Source of the DNA: Galeopsis tetrahit
Lineage: Eukaryota > Streptophyta > Magnoliopsida > Lamiales > Lamiaceae
Assembly (NCBI GenBank): GCA_963675135.1
Contig: OY776131.1
Coordinates: 28,077,881 to 28,141,880, forward strand
Direction of reading: 5' to 3'
Length of the DNA: 64,000 nucleotides
Shown here: piece after piece, positions 20,394-32,203 of the stretch
How positions within the stretch are numbered: the first letter of the stretch is position 1
Layout: the number at the start of each line of letters is the position of its first letter
The notes under the pieces: model-generated
The model's input: the letters and a program-made list of their open reading frames with translations, nothing else
Told to the model about the DNA's origin: nothing
Databases searched by the model: none
Translations under genes and position numbers: made by a program

Positions 20394-23300
20394 AAAAACA
20401 ATAATTGGGCGTCTGATCGCCTCCAAAAACCCTTCCCTTTTGTTTATCATGGAATCCAAAATTCCCACTAGTTTAGCCCGTAGTTGGATGCCTTTGTTAA
20501 AATTCTCTTTTTGTTATGCTGTCGATCCAATAGGCACTAGTGGAGGTTTGATATGTATGCAACTAATGAATCCAAGATTTCTGTTTGTTCCTACTCTTCT
20601 TCGCACATTGATGTTCACATTTGCAAAGACAACATTGGATGGTGGTTCACAGGCTACTATGGGCAACCGAATCACAGCCTTCGCAACTCAGCCCCTGATC
20701 TATTCAATTGGATTAATAATACACATACATATTCGAAAGCTTGGTTGGTGGGGGGAGATTTCAATGAGATTTTAAGATGGACTGAAAAGAAAGGGGGAAA
20801 TCAAGATGGATTAAAAATATGGAACGTTTTAGAGAAATGTTGGATTCACTTGAACTCTTTGAATTGGGGTTCAAAGGGCCCTAAGTACACATGGAATAAC
20901 AAAAGAAAAGGTTCTTCCCAAATCTTGGAAAGACTTGATAGGTTCACAGCTAATGAAGAATGGATGAAGCTATGGACATCGTCTACTGTCAATCACTCCC
21001 ACTGGTTTGGCTCAGATCATAGAGCTATTATTCTCCAAACAAATAAAGAAATAGGGGTCTGGAATCGCAATAAAGGGGGATACTTCAGATTTGAGAACGC
21101 CTGGCTCCTAGAGCCATCGCTTGAAAGAGAGGTACATCAATGCTGGAATAAGATTGACAAGGATCTGTCGTTACCAAAGTCCCTTGATCAGTGCTCAAAG
21201 ACATTACAGAAGTGGGCAAGATCACAAGTGGGGAATCTGGAGAGAAGGGTGAAACATCTATTTCAACAAGTACTTAAACAAGATATGGACTGCCAAGATG
21301 CAAGTGAGATAGCAAGATTTTCAAGGCTTGAAGATGAGTTGGAGAAACTACTGTCCCAACAAGAAGAGTATTGGAAACAAAGGGCAAGAACAAATTGGAT
21401 GGTTAATGGAGATCGCAACACCACATATTTCCACCGTAGAGCTTCGGAAAGAAGGAGTCGGAACACGATTGCTAAGTTACAGGGAGAGGACGGGGAGTGG
21501 GTCAGCACGAAAGAAGGGATCACGGACATCATCACATCACATTACCAGAATCTGTTCACATCCACGAACCCCTCTATCAACCACATAAAACGCGTGACTG
21601 ACTATTCGACCAAGTCGGTTACTGAAGATATGGCTGCATTCCTGAGTAGATCGTTCACGGAGTTGGAAGTCAAGAAGGCTGTTTTTTATCTTAGTCCGAA
21701 TAAGGCTCCGGGACCAGATGGTTTTAATGCCAAATTCTTCCAGGATATGTGGCATGTGGTAGGAAAGAATATTACCAACAAAGTGCTCAATATACTAAAT
21801 AATGGAGGTGAAGTAGAAAGCTGGAATGAGACATGGATTACCTTAATCCCGAAATCAAAGAACCCAAAAAACATCAAAGACTTTCGACCTATTAGTCTTT
21901 GCAATGTTTGTTACAGATTTGTCGCGAAGGTAATTGCGAACAGGTTGAAAGTGATTATGCCGGATGTGATTGATGAACACCAAAGTGCGTTTATTCAGGA
22001 TCGCGAGATCGTGGATAATGTGTTAATAGGCTATGAGTGCATGCATTGGCTGAGAAACAACAAAAGCAAGTCCGGATATGCGGCTTTCAAATTAGATATG
22101 AGTAAAGCATACGATAGAATTGAGTGGCCATTCCTTCAGATGCAGCTTACGAAACTAGGCTTCCCCAATAGCTTCGTGGAGCTGCTCCTAAGATGTGTTA
22201 GCACGGTTAAATACTCCTTCAAGATTAATGATACGGTGATTGGGAACGTCACACCCTCACGCGGAATTCGCCAAGGCGACCCTTTATCCCCTTTCCTATT
22301 CGTTATTTGTGCTCAAGGCCTATCCTCATACATAGCTGGTATGGTTTCGATGGGTAAATTAGAAGGACTGCGGGTGGCTAGAGAGGCACCAATAATTTCA
22401 CATCTCTTATTTGCGGATGATAGCGTTATATTCTTCAAAGCAAAAGATGAGAGTGGTACGACAATTAAACATATTTTACAAGACTATGAGCAGGCTTCGG
22501 GCCAGATGATTAATTTTGATAAATCAACAATACTCTTTAGTCCAAATACACTTGGGAGCTCCAAAATGAAGGTTCAGCAGGCACTAGGCATCCGCACTTC
22601 TCAAGGACACCAGGTTTATCTGGGACTCCCCACCTTCTCCATTAGGTCCAAACGTGTTCAATTCTCATATTTGGTCGATCGAATGAAAAATCGTATTGAC
22701 AATTGGAAAAATATGGAGTTCTCGGAAGGGGGTAAGGAAATTTTGATTAAATCAGTTATGCAAGCTATCCCAACCTATGCCATGATGTGCTTTAAGATTC
22801 CACAACAAACGTGTAAGGAGATGGAAAGATTGATGGCTAATTTCTGGTGGGGGAAAAAAGAGGGGAAAACCAAGATGCACTGGCAAAAATGGGAAGATCT
22901 ATGTAAACCAAAGGAGGAAGGAGGCATGGGATTTAGACGCTTGGAGATATTCAATGACGCATTGTTGGCCAAACAGGTGTGGAGATGCATTAGCAGACCT
23001 AGATCTTTGCTGAATGAGGTGTTAAAGGCTAGGTACTACAAGCATGAGGACATTTTGGAGGCAGACCTGGGAAACAACCCCTCTTTTACATGGAGATCAC
23101 TATGTAAAGGAAGATATATATTGCAGCAAGGTATCAGATGGATCATTGGAAACGGGAACACAATCAGAATTCGTAAGCATGCATGGATTCAAGGCACCTC
23201 ATCCGGGACTATGAAGTCTAAAGTTGCAACAACTCCCAACGTCAACTTCTTCCTGGACAACAATAGAAACTGGAAGGAGGATCTGGTGAGGATAGCTTTT

Positions 23301-24515
23301 AGCCATTATGAAGCTAAAGGAATTCTTAGAACTCAAGTTGGAAGGTACGAAGACGAAGACAAGAGGTACTGGATGGATGAGGAAATGGGGGATTACTCAG
23401 TGAAATCCGGATATAGGAGGGGACTATACTCCGAGACCGAGGGTTCGGAGAAGCCGACACCATCCAATAATGATTGGGCCAAAAGCTGGTGGAAGAAACT
23501 GTGGCAGCTAAACCTACCCTCGAAGGTTAGAATCTTTGGCTGGAAAATGTGTCATGAATTTATCCAGACGGAAGGAAACTTAGCCCGGAGGCATATACCT
23601 ATTATGCCAATCTGCGGTTTATGTGGAGGATCGGGTCCTAACACGGCACATGCTCTCTTTAGTTGCTCAAAAGTTAAGAGTGTATGGAAGAAGATAGGTT
23701 TGATAGATGTGACTAAAGAAAGGAAAGGAGCTGAAATGATGGAGATCCTCGAGTTTTTTCGAAAGAATATGAGTCTTTCTGAATTTGAAAATATTATGAT
23801 GGTTGCCTGGGGAATATGGAAGGAAAGATGTAGAATTCTCCATTCGGATAACAGGGATAAGAGGAGGATAGATGACAGAACAAGAGAAAGAGTGTTAAGA
23901 TATCTAAAGGCCTTCCAAGAACATAATATGAAGAGAAAGGATCATGCGAATCCAAATGAGGATAATGAGAAAGATGAATGCAGGGACACGAACGGAAGAG
24001 GTGCCCTAGAGGAAAAACTCATTTTGGAGGTTGATGGAGCCCATAAGATGGATACCCGACGGTTCGGAGTGGGGGGTCTATTAAAACTGGAGAATGGGGA
24101 AAAAATTACATCTTTTGCGGAGAAGATCCGTTCGCAGAGAAGTGCTCTAGGTGCGGAACTTATGGCCATCCAAAGAGGTTTACATGAGGCTAGGGGTCGG
24201 GAGAAAGAATCGGTTGAAGTGAGATCAGATTCTAAAGTAGCAATCTCCCCCTATGCCTTCGTCTTTGCAAAACTCATGGGCCCGAGGCTAGCATTGTGAG
24301 GGAGATCTTGGAACTCACTCAGGAATTTGTGGTGTGCAAATTCAAATACAGGCCCAGGAGTGAACTAATTGAAGCTCATAAGTTAGCTCAAGCTGGAGCG
24401 GACTCTACCATTTTACACGATTAAAATGGAGTAGTCGTTGACTGATATGTAACCTGATTCTATAAGCTAGCTTCGACAAGCTCCACCCCCCCCCCCAAAA
24501 AAAAAAACAATAATT
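20394..24515 (+). mobile_element. LINE B: 5'-truncated L1-type element with 13-bp TSD
   Basis: AAAAACAATAATT occurs at 20394-20406 and again at 24503-24515 at the end of an A11 tail. The body is about 20407-24502. The 5' end is missing: there is no ORF1 and the endonuclease starts within its first third, the classic result of incomplete target-primed reverse transcription. The 3' end shows an unusual C11 run directly before the A tail (24486-24507). It lies nested in the Tat-derived sequence, which lies in LINE A. Confidence 0.88.
20431..24424 (+). pseudogene. LINE B ORF2: endonuclease (partial), RT, zinc finger, RNase H
   Basis: The main open stretch (20553-24299, 1248 codons) includes endonuclease motifs (WLVGGDFNEIL, GSDHRAI), a reverse transcriptase with NKAPGPDGF, FRPISLCNVCYR and the catalytic HLLFADDSVIFF, a zf-RVT segment (CGLCGGSGPNTAHALFSC) and an RNase H domain beginning LILEVDGA. 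A frameshift near 20560 separates the first endonuclease piece. A second near 24250 shifts the RNase H end, which resumes as EASIVREILELTQEF and stops at 24422-24424. Catalytic RT residues look intact, so decay is modest. The element cannot self-propagate because its 5' end is missing. Confidence 0.9.
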
Positions 24516-24525
24516 ATGTTAATCT

Positions 24526-25070
24526 TTGCTTCCAAGGAGATGCAATGGGTGGCACAGACCTGCGCAGGGCAATCTGAAATTGAACGTCGACGCTGCATTT
24601 TTTTCGGATAGCAATGAGACGGGCATTGGAATGGTGATTAGGGACGAAGAGGGAGATTTCTTGGCGGCTCGCTCGACTGTAATACAAGGGTGTGTTGATG
24701 TTGCAGTCGGTGAAGCCATGGGCTTCTTTGAGGCTTTAACATGGATTCGTAATTTACAACTTGAAAATGTCACTATCGAAGGAGATGCTAAACGAGTTAC
24801 AGACGCGATTTCCTCACATGCTCCGGATGATTCGTCGTTTGGTGATTTTGTGAAGAGTTGTTGAAGAGTAATGAGTTCTTTACATAATTGTTCGATTTCT
24901 TTTGTAAAGCGTGATGCTAACACTTATGCACACGCTATTGCTAGAGTCTCTCGTGAGTTTGAGAGCCCGTTTACTTGCGATGATCCGCCGACCTTTGTGG
25001 TAGGACTTCCCCCAAACTTTTGCTCCTGTTCTGAATAAAGACATTTCTTATCGAAAAAAAAAATTATAAA
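24526..25070 (+). pseudogene. LINE A 3' end: RNase H domain and poly(A) tail
   Basis: The reading starts WHRPAQGNLKLNVDAAFF (catalytic Asp), then GEAMGFFEALTWIR (Glu), EGDAKRVTDAI (Asp) and, after a stop at about 24862-24864 (TTG-to-TGA type interruption), FVKRDANTYAHAIARVSREF (His). A GAATAAAG polyadenylation signal at about 25032 and an A tail from 25054 follow, then the LINE A target duplication. It is the downstream end of the element that starts at 12539. Confidence 0.85.
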
Positions 25071-25080
25071 AATTGACTCT

Positions 25081-26211
25081 TTAAATCTCAAAGTGAAAAA
25101 TAAAATTAATAACAAATTTATCAAATGTAAAAAATAAATATTCAACTATTTTTTCAACTATACGAAGAAAAATATAACTAATGTTGCTAAACTTTCTTAC
25201 TTATTTATGTATTTGAAAATCACATATATATCACAAAAACTTATATGCAATATTGCATACATGCAATATTGACCAATTAAGTCAATTGGGCTGAAAATAT
25301 TGACTTATTAAGTCAATGGACTAAAAATATGTTATTGGGCCACCATTAATTCAGTTGGGTTAACTATTCTATTTTTCAATTGGCCCACTTGTGTTTTAAT
25401 TTTGACTGACGTTTATTTGACATATTTTTCTGTGATTTTTATTTATTTTTTATTTTATTGCCGAACGCGGGCTATTAAATGTAGTAATTCAAATTGTAAT
25501 ATGTAGTAACACGCATTATTGTATGTAGTAAAACTAACACAAACTATTTTATATAATAATACAAATTCTTTTATTTAGTAATACGTTTTTTTTCTAGTGT
25601 TTTTGTTGATGTAGGAACTCACATATATTATAATATGTAGTAACATATATTATCGTATGTAGTAAACACCATAACCATGTTGTAATATAGATTGTTTTAT
25701 GTAGTTATATATAGTAACAAACACCTATTCAATGTAGTAATTCAAACTGTAGTATGTAATAACATATAGTTGCCTATATTAAGCTGCAGCATATTAGCAA
25801 ATAGAAATTTATGGCACGGCACGAACGCACATGGCACAAGGATAATGGGTCTCAAATGCACATGTGGTGAAAGCAGGAGAGGCTCATCCTTCTTTTATAT
25901 AGATAGATAGATAAGTCGTTTTGACCTTCGTTTTCTTTGCAAATTATATGATCATCCTTCTTTTATATATATAGTTAGATAAGTTGTTTTGACCTTTTAC
26001 ACTTTTCAACGCAAATTAATTGCATTTCTTCTAAATTTACCCTTAAAATCAATAAATATTTACATAAATGTTTTCTTCTTTGAGTTTATTGACACTTAGA
26101 GACAAAATTACTTACATTCCATCCTGGATCCAAATTAACTCTCTGTTCTCAATAGAGGCAACGGGATATTGACGAGCTGCCGACGACTGAGATGACCCCG
26201 TATGAGCCGAC
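25081..26211. other. AT-rich spacer with recurrent TGTAGTAA words
   Basis: No gene is seen. Between about 25465 and 25760 the word (TA)TGTAGTAA, or one-off variants, recurs about ten times at irregular spacing. Bases 25885-25990 contain a local duplication of TCCTTCTTTTATATA..GATAAGT.GTTTTGACCTT. Confidence 0.6.
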
Positions 26212-26383
26212 ATCCTAGGTAGGCTTTAAGAAAAACAAAACCTGGCCTGTTACATATTTTTTAGGTCCAAGCCTGGCCTATGGCCTGTCATAGGCTTTTT
26301 TAAAAGGCTCAAGCCTTGCCATTTTAATATGTAGGCCTGACCTGAAAGCCTTTTAAAGGACTTTTAGTCTTATTAGTGCATTT
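26212..26383. repeat. hAT-like repeat, copy 2, cut by the LTR block
   Basis: This matches 12285-12452 (CCTAGGTAGGCTTTAAG, GGCTTTTTTAAAAGGCTCAAGCC, CTTTTAGTCTTATTAGTGCA). It ends abruptly at the TGTTGGG start of the next element, whereas copy 1 continues. Confidence 0.6.
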
Positions 26384-26477
26384 TGTTGGGTTATTCTATA
26401 TCCTTATGTTTTGTAATGATAAACTAAATATACTTTTCATAGGATAAGTTGTATTGTATAGACAACTTCATTATATA

Positions 26478-26687
26478 CTCCGTCCCAGGGAAAGCTACCC
26501 AACTTTCCTTTTTCGTCTGTCCCAATGAAAGCTCCCCATCCCTTTTTTGGTAACTATTCCCTCTCACATTTAATTATATTCTTCTCTCTCTCAATCACAT
26601 CACCTCTAATACATCTACTTATTATATTAATATTTCTTAATCTCCGTGCTTGGAGCTCATGGCGAGCTTTCCCCGGGACGGAGGGAG
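26478..26687. mobile_element. Stowaway MITE
   Basis: Inverted ends CTCCGTCCC..GGGAAAGCT and AGCTTTCCCCGGGACGGAG are flanked by TA on both sides (26476-26477 and 26688-26689). Length is 210 bp and there is no ORF. Ends and TSD are diagnostic of the Stowaway group. Confidence 0.92.
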
Positions 26688-26734
26688 TAATAGATTAGGA
26701 TAGAAGACGAAATCAGAAGTCAATTCAGAAGACC

Positions 26735-26935
26735 AGAAAGGCAGCTGAGTAAAAACAGAAGAGTAAAATCAGCTGAGTAAAGACATCAACTGAGTAAAAG
26801 ACAGCAGTTGAGTAAAGACAACAGCTGAGTAAAAGACAACAGTTGAGTAAAGACAGTAGCTGAGTAAAAGACAGCAGCTGAGGTCTTATTAGCTGAGTAA
26901 GTAAGATCAGCTGAGTAAAGCCAAACACAGCTGAG
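26735..26935 (+). repeat. Imperfect ~16-bp tandem motif GCTGAGTAAAAGACA
   Basis: About ten variants of (C)AGCTGAGTAAA(A)GACA follow one another. Related words resume right after the CACTA element (30488-30600), so the CACTA insertion split this low-complexity region of the LTR block. Confidence 0.85.
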
Positions 26936-27004
26936 ACTTGGTCTGCTTGACTAATCAGACAAGTGTCAGATTTAGTAGAGAAGAAGCCCAGAAGAGAAGC
27001 TGAG

Positions 27005-30000
27005 TAACACTACAAAAAAACTGAGATTTAGAGACGGATTAGATACCATAAACATTGTATCTAAACGGGTTAGAAACGGATTTTGGAACCATTTTCTATC
27101 TGTTCCTAATCGCATGGTATCTAATGTTAGGAACGGTTTTCTAAATTCCGTTTCTAATAAGAGACGGATTTGAGACCGTTTTTTTCGGTTTATAATGAGA
27201 GACAGAATTTGACACCGTATATTCTCGTATCTAAATGATGAATGACCCGTTTTATATCCGGGTCAAAATTCCGTTTCAAATGTCGTTTCGTCTCTAAATC
27301 CGTATCTAAACGATAAACATGATGAACGACCCGTTTTATATCCGGGTCAAAATTCCGTTTCAAATGTCGTTTCGTCTCTAAATCCGTATCTAAACGATAA
27401 ACGATTTTACATCCGGGTCAAAAATTCGTACCCACACCCACACCCACACCACTCTTCAACTATTTATTTAATTGACCTTTTTTTTGATCTATATGGGAAT
27501 TGAACCGCAAGTGTCTATTATTGAGCATCTACACAGATAACTCTTTTGTTTTATCTTTTAATATTAATTGTATATGTATATTAATTTATTTCTTTTACGT
27601 GTATTCAAATTGGTAAACCGCCGTCAATAAGCTGTAAAATATTAAAGAACTATGCATAGTTTAGACACTTTATTTTATTATAATAGTTTAACATATATAA
27701 TTAATTGATTAATTTGTAACTTTAAAAATATATAAAAAAAATTGTTATTGAATAATTTCAATTGTAAAAGTCGATCTTACTTTATAAATTAAAATAAATT
27801 AATTAAATTACGTTTAATCTTCATCTTCTCCTTCTTCTTTTTCTTCTTCATCATATTCATCTCCTTTTTCTTCTTCGTCATATTCATCTCCTTTTTCTTC
27901 TTCGTCTTTGTTATCCTTCTTATTATTATCGTTTTCAATTTCGATCAAATCACTATTTGCAGCAGTTAAATCTACAAAATCTACAAAGAGATTGAAATCT
28001 CCCGCAAACACCTCAGTTTCAGTCTCTATTTTTTCTGTGCTTCACTTTCGTCATGTTTTTTCTCTATTTTTTCTGTTTGAAATAGAGCTTCACTTTTGTC
28101 ATGTTTTTTCTCTGTAGTGCCTTTCACCGAGAATCTTGTCTTTGCAAACAACGATCCATTCATCCATTCATTGTTACTACGTGGTCCTCCTAAATAGGTC
28201 AAAGTCTCATGTGCACTCAAGTACACCGTGTACTTGGGTGGACCTTGACCGGTCAACCGTTGATCGGTCAATGGTCGAACTTTGAAAAAAAAAAAAAAAA
28301 TTCGATTTTTTTTTTCAATAAGTTTTTTTCATATGCTCATTTAAAAATGAGATTTAGTTACAATAGTTTACTAAATTAAATGGTAATTGTAATTTATAGT
28401 AACTTTCGCAGGTCCAACAGAGGAATGCGGCGTCGGAAGGGCAGAGTTCGCATGTCCTCACTTTCATCTTAATTTAGAGGAGAAAAATGGAATTTGATTG
28501 ATTTCTGAAAATATCACGTTAAATAAATGTTTAGAAAGAGGGAAGAGAGGGGTTTGAAGAAGAAGAAGAATGTAGGATCAGGGATAATAGAGATATTAAT
28601 TTAATTAGTAGTACTTGATTATATTTTATATTTTAGTTTAATTAAGCATAATTATACGTATATTGTTGAGATTTAGAGGGAGGGAGGCTAGGTGAGGAGA
28701 GAGAATATACATGCATATATACGTAGTATTCATATTATACACAGAAATTAATTTAGTTGGAGAATTTTTGAGGTGTGTGGAATTGAGTGGAACGTGAAAA
28801 AGAAAGAAAGCAAGATCACCACATGTGTATTTATTTTCTCACTCTCACACGTATGACAATATTACACACAAACACACAACCTTTTAAATTTGTGTATATG
28901 TGTATATAGCATGATAAATCTCATTTTATACATTAATTTACTAAATTAAATGATAATTGTAATTTATAGTAGACGAATTGATAAGTAAATTGATATCTTA
29001 TAATAAAGGCTTAAAATGCACAACCTCGTCAATTGACTCATCTTCGATTAACCTACGTTCTTGAGTTACCGAGATTGAAAAAAATTAATTAATTATTGTC
29101 ATTAGTCCATGTATTATATATATTTTCATATAATATATATTTATATATAAAATATATGGAATATATAATATAGTATTATTATAATATCTATATTTATTAT
29201 ATAAATTTATTTTCAAGAATGGACAAAAATTGACATATTATTAGATAGAGATTAGGTACGCCATATTTTCAAGAATGAAATTAAATATGGATTAGGTTTA
29301 ATTTCCTTTAAAATATATTTTTCACAAATTTAGTAAAATTAAATAAAATTAATTTCTATAAAAAGATTTTCAATTTTTATTTCAAGTGCATTTTGACATT
29401 TTTTTATTTTTATCTCAATTGATCTTATCCCTTTTACTATGCTATTTAGACTATTTACCATTAGCAATGCTTCAAATATTTATATTTTTTCTAAGTGGAT
29501 GATAGAATTATTTTTTAATCTAAAACTTTTAAAAAAATACTATACAAGTTTCTTTTTTATAAGTCTTAATAGTAGTTTTATAAAGATTTAGAAACTTTTA
29601 AAAATTATTGAATTACTTTTTTTTTTTAATCTAAAGTTCATACAAAATTGATATACGTATATTGATTAGAGAATAAATTCTTCGAATATTTTCATTACTT
29701 TATACTTTTTCTAAATTGATGATAGAATTGATTTTTAATCTAAACCTTTTTAAAAAATACTATACCAATTTAAAAAATTATTAAATGACACTCCTTTTTT
29801 TTAATTTACAAAATTGATATACTAGAATCAATTCTTGGAATATTTTCATTACAGAATCAATTGATATATATATATATATTGGCATATGGAATTAAGATAT
29901 AATATATTATTATTATTATATATATATCTAACCTAAAATATATATTATTCTAACATTTATATTTATCAGATACATAAAAGATATATTAATTAATTTTTTT

Positions 30001-30490
30001 ATTTTTTTACTATTTATTAATTAAATAAAAAAGTAAATAAATTAATATAACTCAATTCACCCGTCCATATTCTCTCATTCTCAATTCTCTATATATATAC
30101 ATAAGGTTTTGATTTATTTTTTAATTTAATTTTATCATTTGACTAATTAGATACAGATTAGAGATGGTTAAATTCCGTATCGCGCAAATTTCGTGTACCA
30201 CCTGTCTCGTTTTATATTGGGGAGAAAAAATTGATTGTTTAGAGACGGTGGTATATGTATCTAATCCGTATCTAAAACTCTCGAAATTGAAAGTCGCGTA
30301 TCTAGTCCGTATCTAAAATTTTCGAAACTAAAAGTCGTATGTAATCTGTTTATAATGAGAGACGGTTTTATTTTCGGTTTCAAATCTCGATTTTTTAACA
30401 AATCCGTATCTAATCCGTATCTATTAGAGACTTATTAGGTGTCCGTCTCAAAATTTCGGTATCAAAATCAGGCTTTTTTTTGTAGTGTAA
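27005..30490. mobile_element. Non-autonomous CACTA (En/Spm) element with TAA TSD
   Basis: The element is 27008-30487. It begins CACTACAAAAAAACTGAGAT and ends TTTTTTTTGTAGTG, with TAA duplicated at 27005-27007 and 30488-30490. Subterminal regions (27022-27420 and 30145-30470) are full of variants of AGAGACGG and TCTAATCCGTATCTAA, the expected transposase-binding repeats. A ~75-bp tandem duplication (ACCCGTTTTATATCCGGGTC and following) lies in the left arm. No transposase is encoded; the interior is AT-rich with one short acidic ORF. Confidence 0.93.
27814..28011 (-). other. Acidic 65-codon ORF inside the CACTA element
   Basis: It encodes a peptide whose second half is an almost pure E/D/K stretch containing a repeated EEEKGDEYD unit. 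The DNA is a CTTCTTCTCC-type microsatellite on the + strand. There is no domain and no evidence of splicing. It could be a captured exon end or simply repeat DNA that happens to be open. Confidence 0.35.
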
Positions 30491-31237
30491 AGACAGCAGA
30501 GTCAAAACAACTGTGGTATATCAGCTGTATATCAACTATTGTATCAGTTGTGGTATATCCGCTGTGAAAAGTCAGCAGAGTTCCACAGCAGTGAAAAGAC
30601 AGCATAAATCAGCTGTGCAAAATCAACTGATGGTATATCAGTTGATTATCCGTTAAACAACATCCATAAGAGCTGATTTGAACCAATGGCAGTGCAACAA
30701 CAAGCAGTATGAATCTGACACAAGGCTGTAGAATCTGTAAAGTCAAAGATACTATAAACATTACATGAAAATGTAATATTTAGAATATCAAGCAAAAGAT
30801 TGTATTCCTAAAATAGTAGGATTTGCTTGTTACTTTCCAACGGTAACATTCAAGAAAATCAAACTATAGATACCGAGTTAAATTCATATCTCATACAAGA
30901 GTGAGGGTGATGCTTAGAGGCTGAGCAAATGTTCTAGTCGAGAAAATCAGAAGAGCTCAAGAACACCATAATAGAAGACATCAAGCAAGCATCCATATCC
31001 ACACCTCCAGCGAGTGAACTCATGATATCTAAGCCTGCATAGTCTTATACACATCCCAAGCTTAGAAGAGAAATTCTCAATCCTAGTTTTAGGCTAACTC
31101 AGATTGTAAGGCAATTTCTCATACTTAGTCATTCTCGAGTCCTTTCTTCTATACACCCATTTAGAAGATAGGCCGAGGTATACACACTAAGTATAATCAA
31201 GAAGACCATTGTAAAGGTTACTTGTTATCTCACCAAC

Positions 31238-32028
31238 AAGTAGAAAAAAATGTTAAACTGCCAGAAGATCAGACTGATGCTGGAACTGTTGTTCGTTCGA
31301 CTAGAAGAAGACTAGTGAAGAAAGCAGAGTTAGAGAAGATCAGTGTTGAAGAGCAGTTGAGGTTGTCGAAAGGAAAAGCTATATCTGAAGAAGTTCAAGT
31401 CAAACCAAGGCGAGTCAAGAGAAAGCTAGAAATGAAGAAAGAAGCCTTAAGTGAAATTCTTGTTGGAATCAATGAAGAAGATGTTCAAGAGATCCATAAG
31501 AAGCAGAAGCTTGAAGATGATCGATATGCTAACAAAAAAGTGTTAGGAAAGCATATTAAGAGGCTGCAAGATGGAAAAGAAAATCCAGATGTGATTGAAG
31601 ATGCTCACATTGACAGATTTATAGATGTTGAACATAGAGAAGCATGGAAAAGTGTCAAGATGAAGTGGGAAGTAGATCACTAGATTATTCGAAAGTTTGG
31701 TGATGCAGAAAGCAAAGACGAGTTGTTCGTCATATTTGAGAAGTTTATGGAAACTGAAGATGAGAATCTTTGGAATTTGAGTATGCGTATTGCTACTGCC
31801 GTTGGATACAACATTCTTTGTCCAGATTTTCCAAGATGGGAAACTCCAATGTTAGGATCTGGAAAGCGTGTTGATTTCAATGTTATCATGAAATTTGAAG
31901 AAGAGTTGGTGGAGAAAGAGAAGATCGATAACGAAGATCACATATCTGATATTCATCGACGTATCTTGGAAGCGTTTCAAACACCAAATCCCGATGCTGA
32001 CACTCCAAGTGGTGGAAGCATGGAATGA
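31238..32028 (+). pseudogene. Sirevirus A third-ORF C-terminus
   Basis: The frame gives RSTRRRLVKKAELEKISVEE, SKGKAISEEVQV, KHIKRLQDGKE and FIDVEHREAW, then TAG at 31681-31683, then IIRKFGDAES..ELFVIFEKFME and so on to the stop after GGSME. It aligns through its length with the end of the C element's third ORF (53145-53850), where the stop position is a tryptophan. The 5' part is absent: the sequence is joined at 31237/31238 to an unrelated LTR end. Element A is therefore a 3' fragment on the + strand. Confidence 0.85.
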
Positions 32029-32189
32029 AGATCTGTAAATTTTTAGTTATATTCTTGTTATTTTTGTTAAGTATTTGTAATCTACTTGATCTACTGATTA
32101 TATATGAATGAAAAGATAACACATTTTGAGAAGATAACTACTTAACTAGTCTACTGACTTAAAATAATTCAAGTAGTTTTGGCTTCATC

Positions 32190-32203
32190 AAAAAGGGGGA
32201 AAT
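32190..32203 (+). promoter_or_regulatory. Polypurine tract of Sirevirus A
   Basis: AAAAAGGGGGAAAT lies directly before the LTR start TGTTGGGATATG. The same tract, reverse-complemented, follows the left LTRs of B and C. Confidence 0.9.

Larger units (their letters stand above)
14039..20406 (-). mobile_element. Minus-strand Tat-lineage LTR element, rearranged, with tandem arrays
   Basis: In minus-strand order it shows a 5' leader array (20340-19921), a gag-end relic (about 19910-19285), an aRNase H linker and integrase zinc-finger relic (about 18310-17990), a long 3' untranslated region with 121-bp and 124-bp arrays (17330-15240), a polypurine tract (14711-14692) and one LTR (14691-14039). RT, first RNase H and integrase core are missing, and no second LTR is present. 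Gag and pol motifs, plus tandem repeats between pol and the 3' LTR, fit the Tat/Ogre group. It sits inside LINE A and contains LINE B at its right edge. The left boundary could also be near 13969. Confidence 0.7.
12529..25080 (+). mobile_element. LINE A: L1-type element with TSD, split by nested insertions
   Basis: The same 10-bp direct repeat AATTGACTCT occurs at 12529-12538, before the 5' UTR, and at 25071-25080, just after an A-rich tail (25054-25070). That marks one insertion 12539-25070. Preserved parts are the 5' UTR, ORF1 (12620-13738), the first ~77 codons of ORF2 (from 13738), and the RNase H end with poly(A) (about 24526-25070). The rest of the endonuclease, the reverse transcriptase and the zinc finger are gone. 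A minus-strand Tat element and LINE B occupy the gap. LINE A is therefore the oldest layer and is dead. Confidence 0.85.
26384..31237 (+). mobile_element. LTR-like block interrupted by a Stowaway and a CACTA element
   Basis: It begins TGTTGGGTTATTC and ends CTCACCAACA, with inverted TGTTGG/CCAACA tips typical of Sirevirus LTRs. Without the two inserts it would be about 1.16 kb. No PBS follows and the flanking 5-mers (CATTT, AGTAG) do not match, so it is not a simple solo LTR. On its right it is joined directly to Sirevirus A coding sequence. The LTR body differs from the LTRs of A, B and C, so it belongs to another family. Confidence 0.6.

Noticed and set aside
14039..24300. LINE B as the missing middle of LINE A
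   Set aside because: LINE B has its own poly(A) tail and 13-bp target duplication and contains an endonuclease segment that overlaps the one kept in LINE A.
26384..31237. Simple solo LTR
   Set aside because: The tips fit, but the flanking 5-mers differ and the right side runs straight into third-ORF coding sequence of another family.
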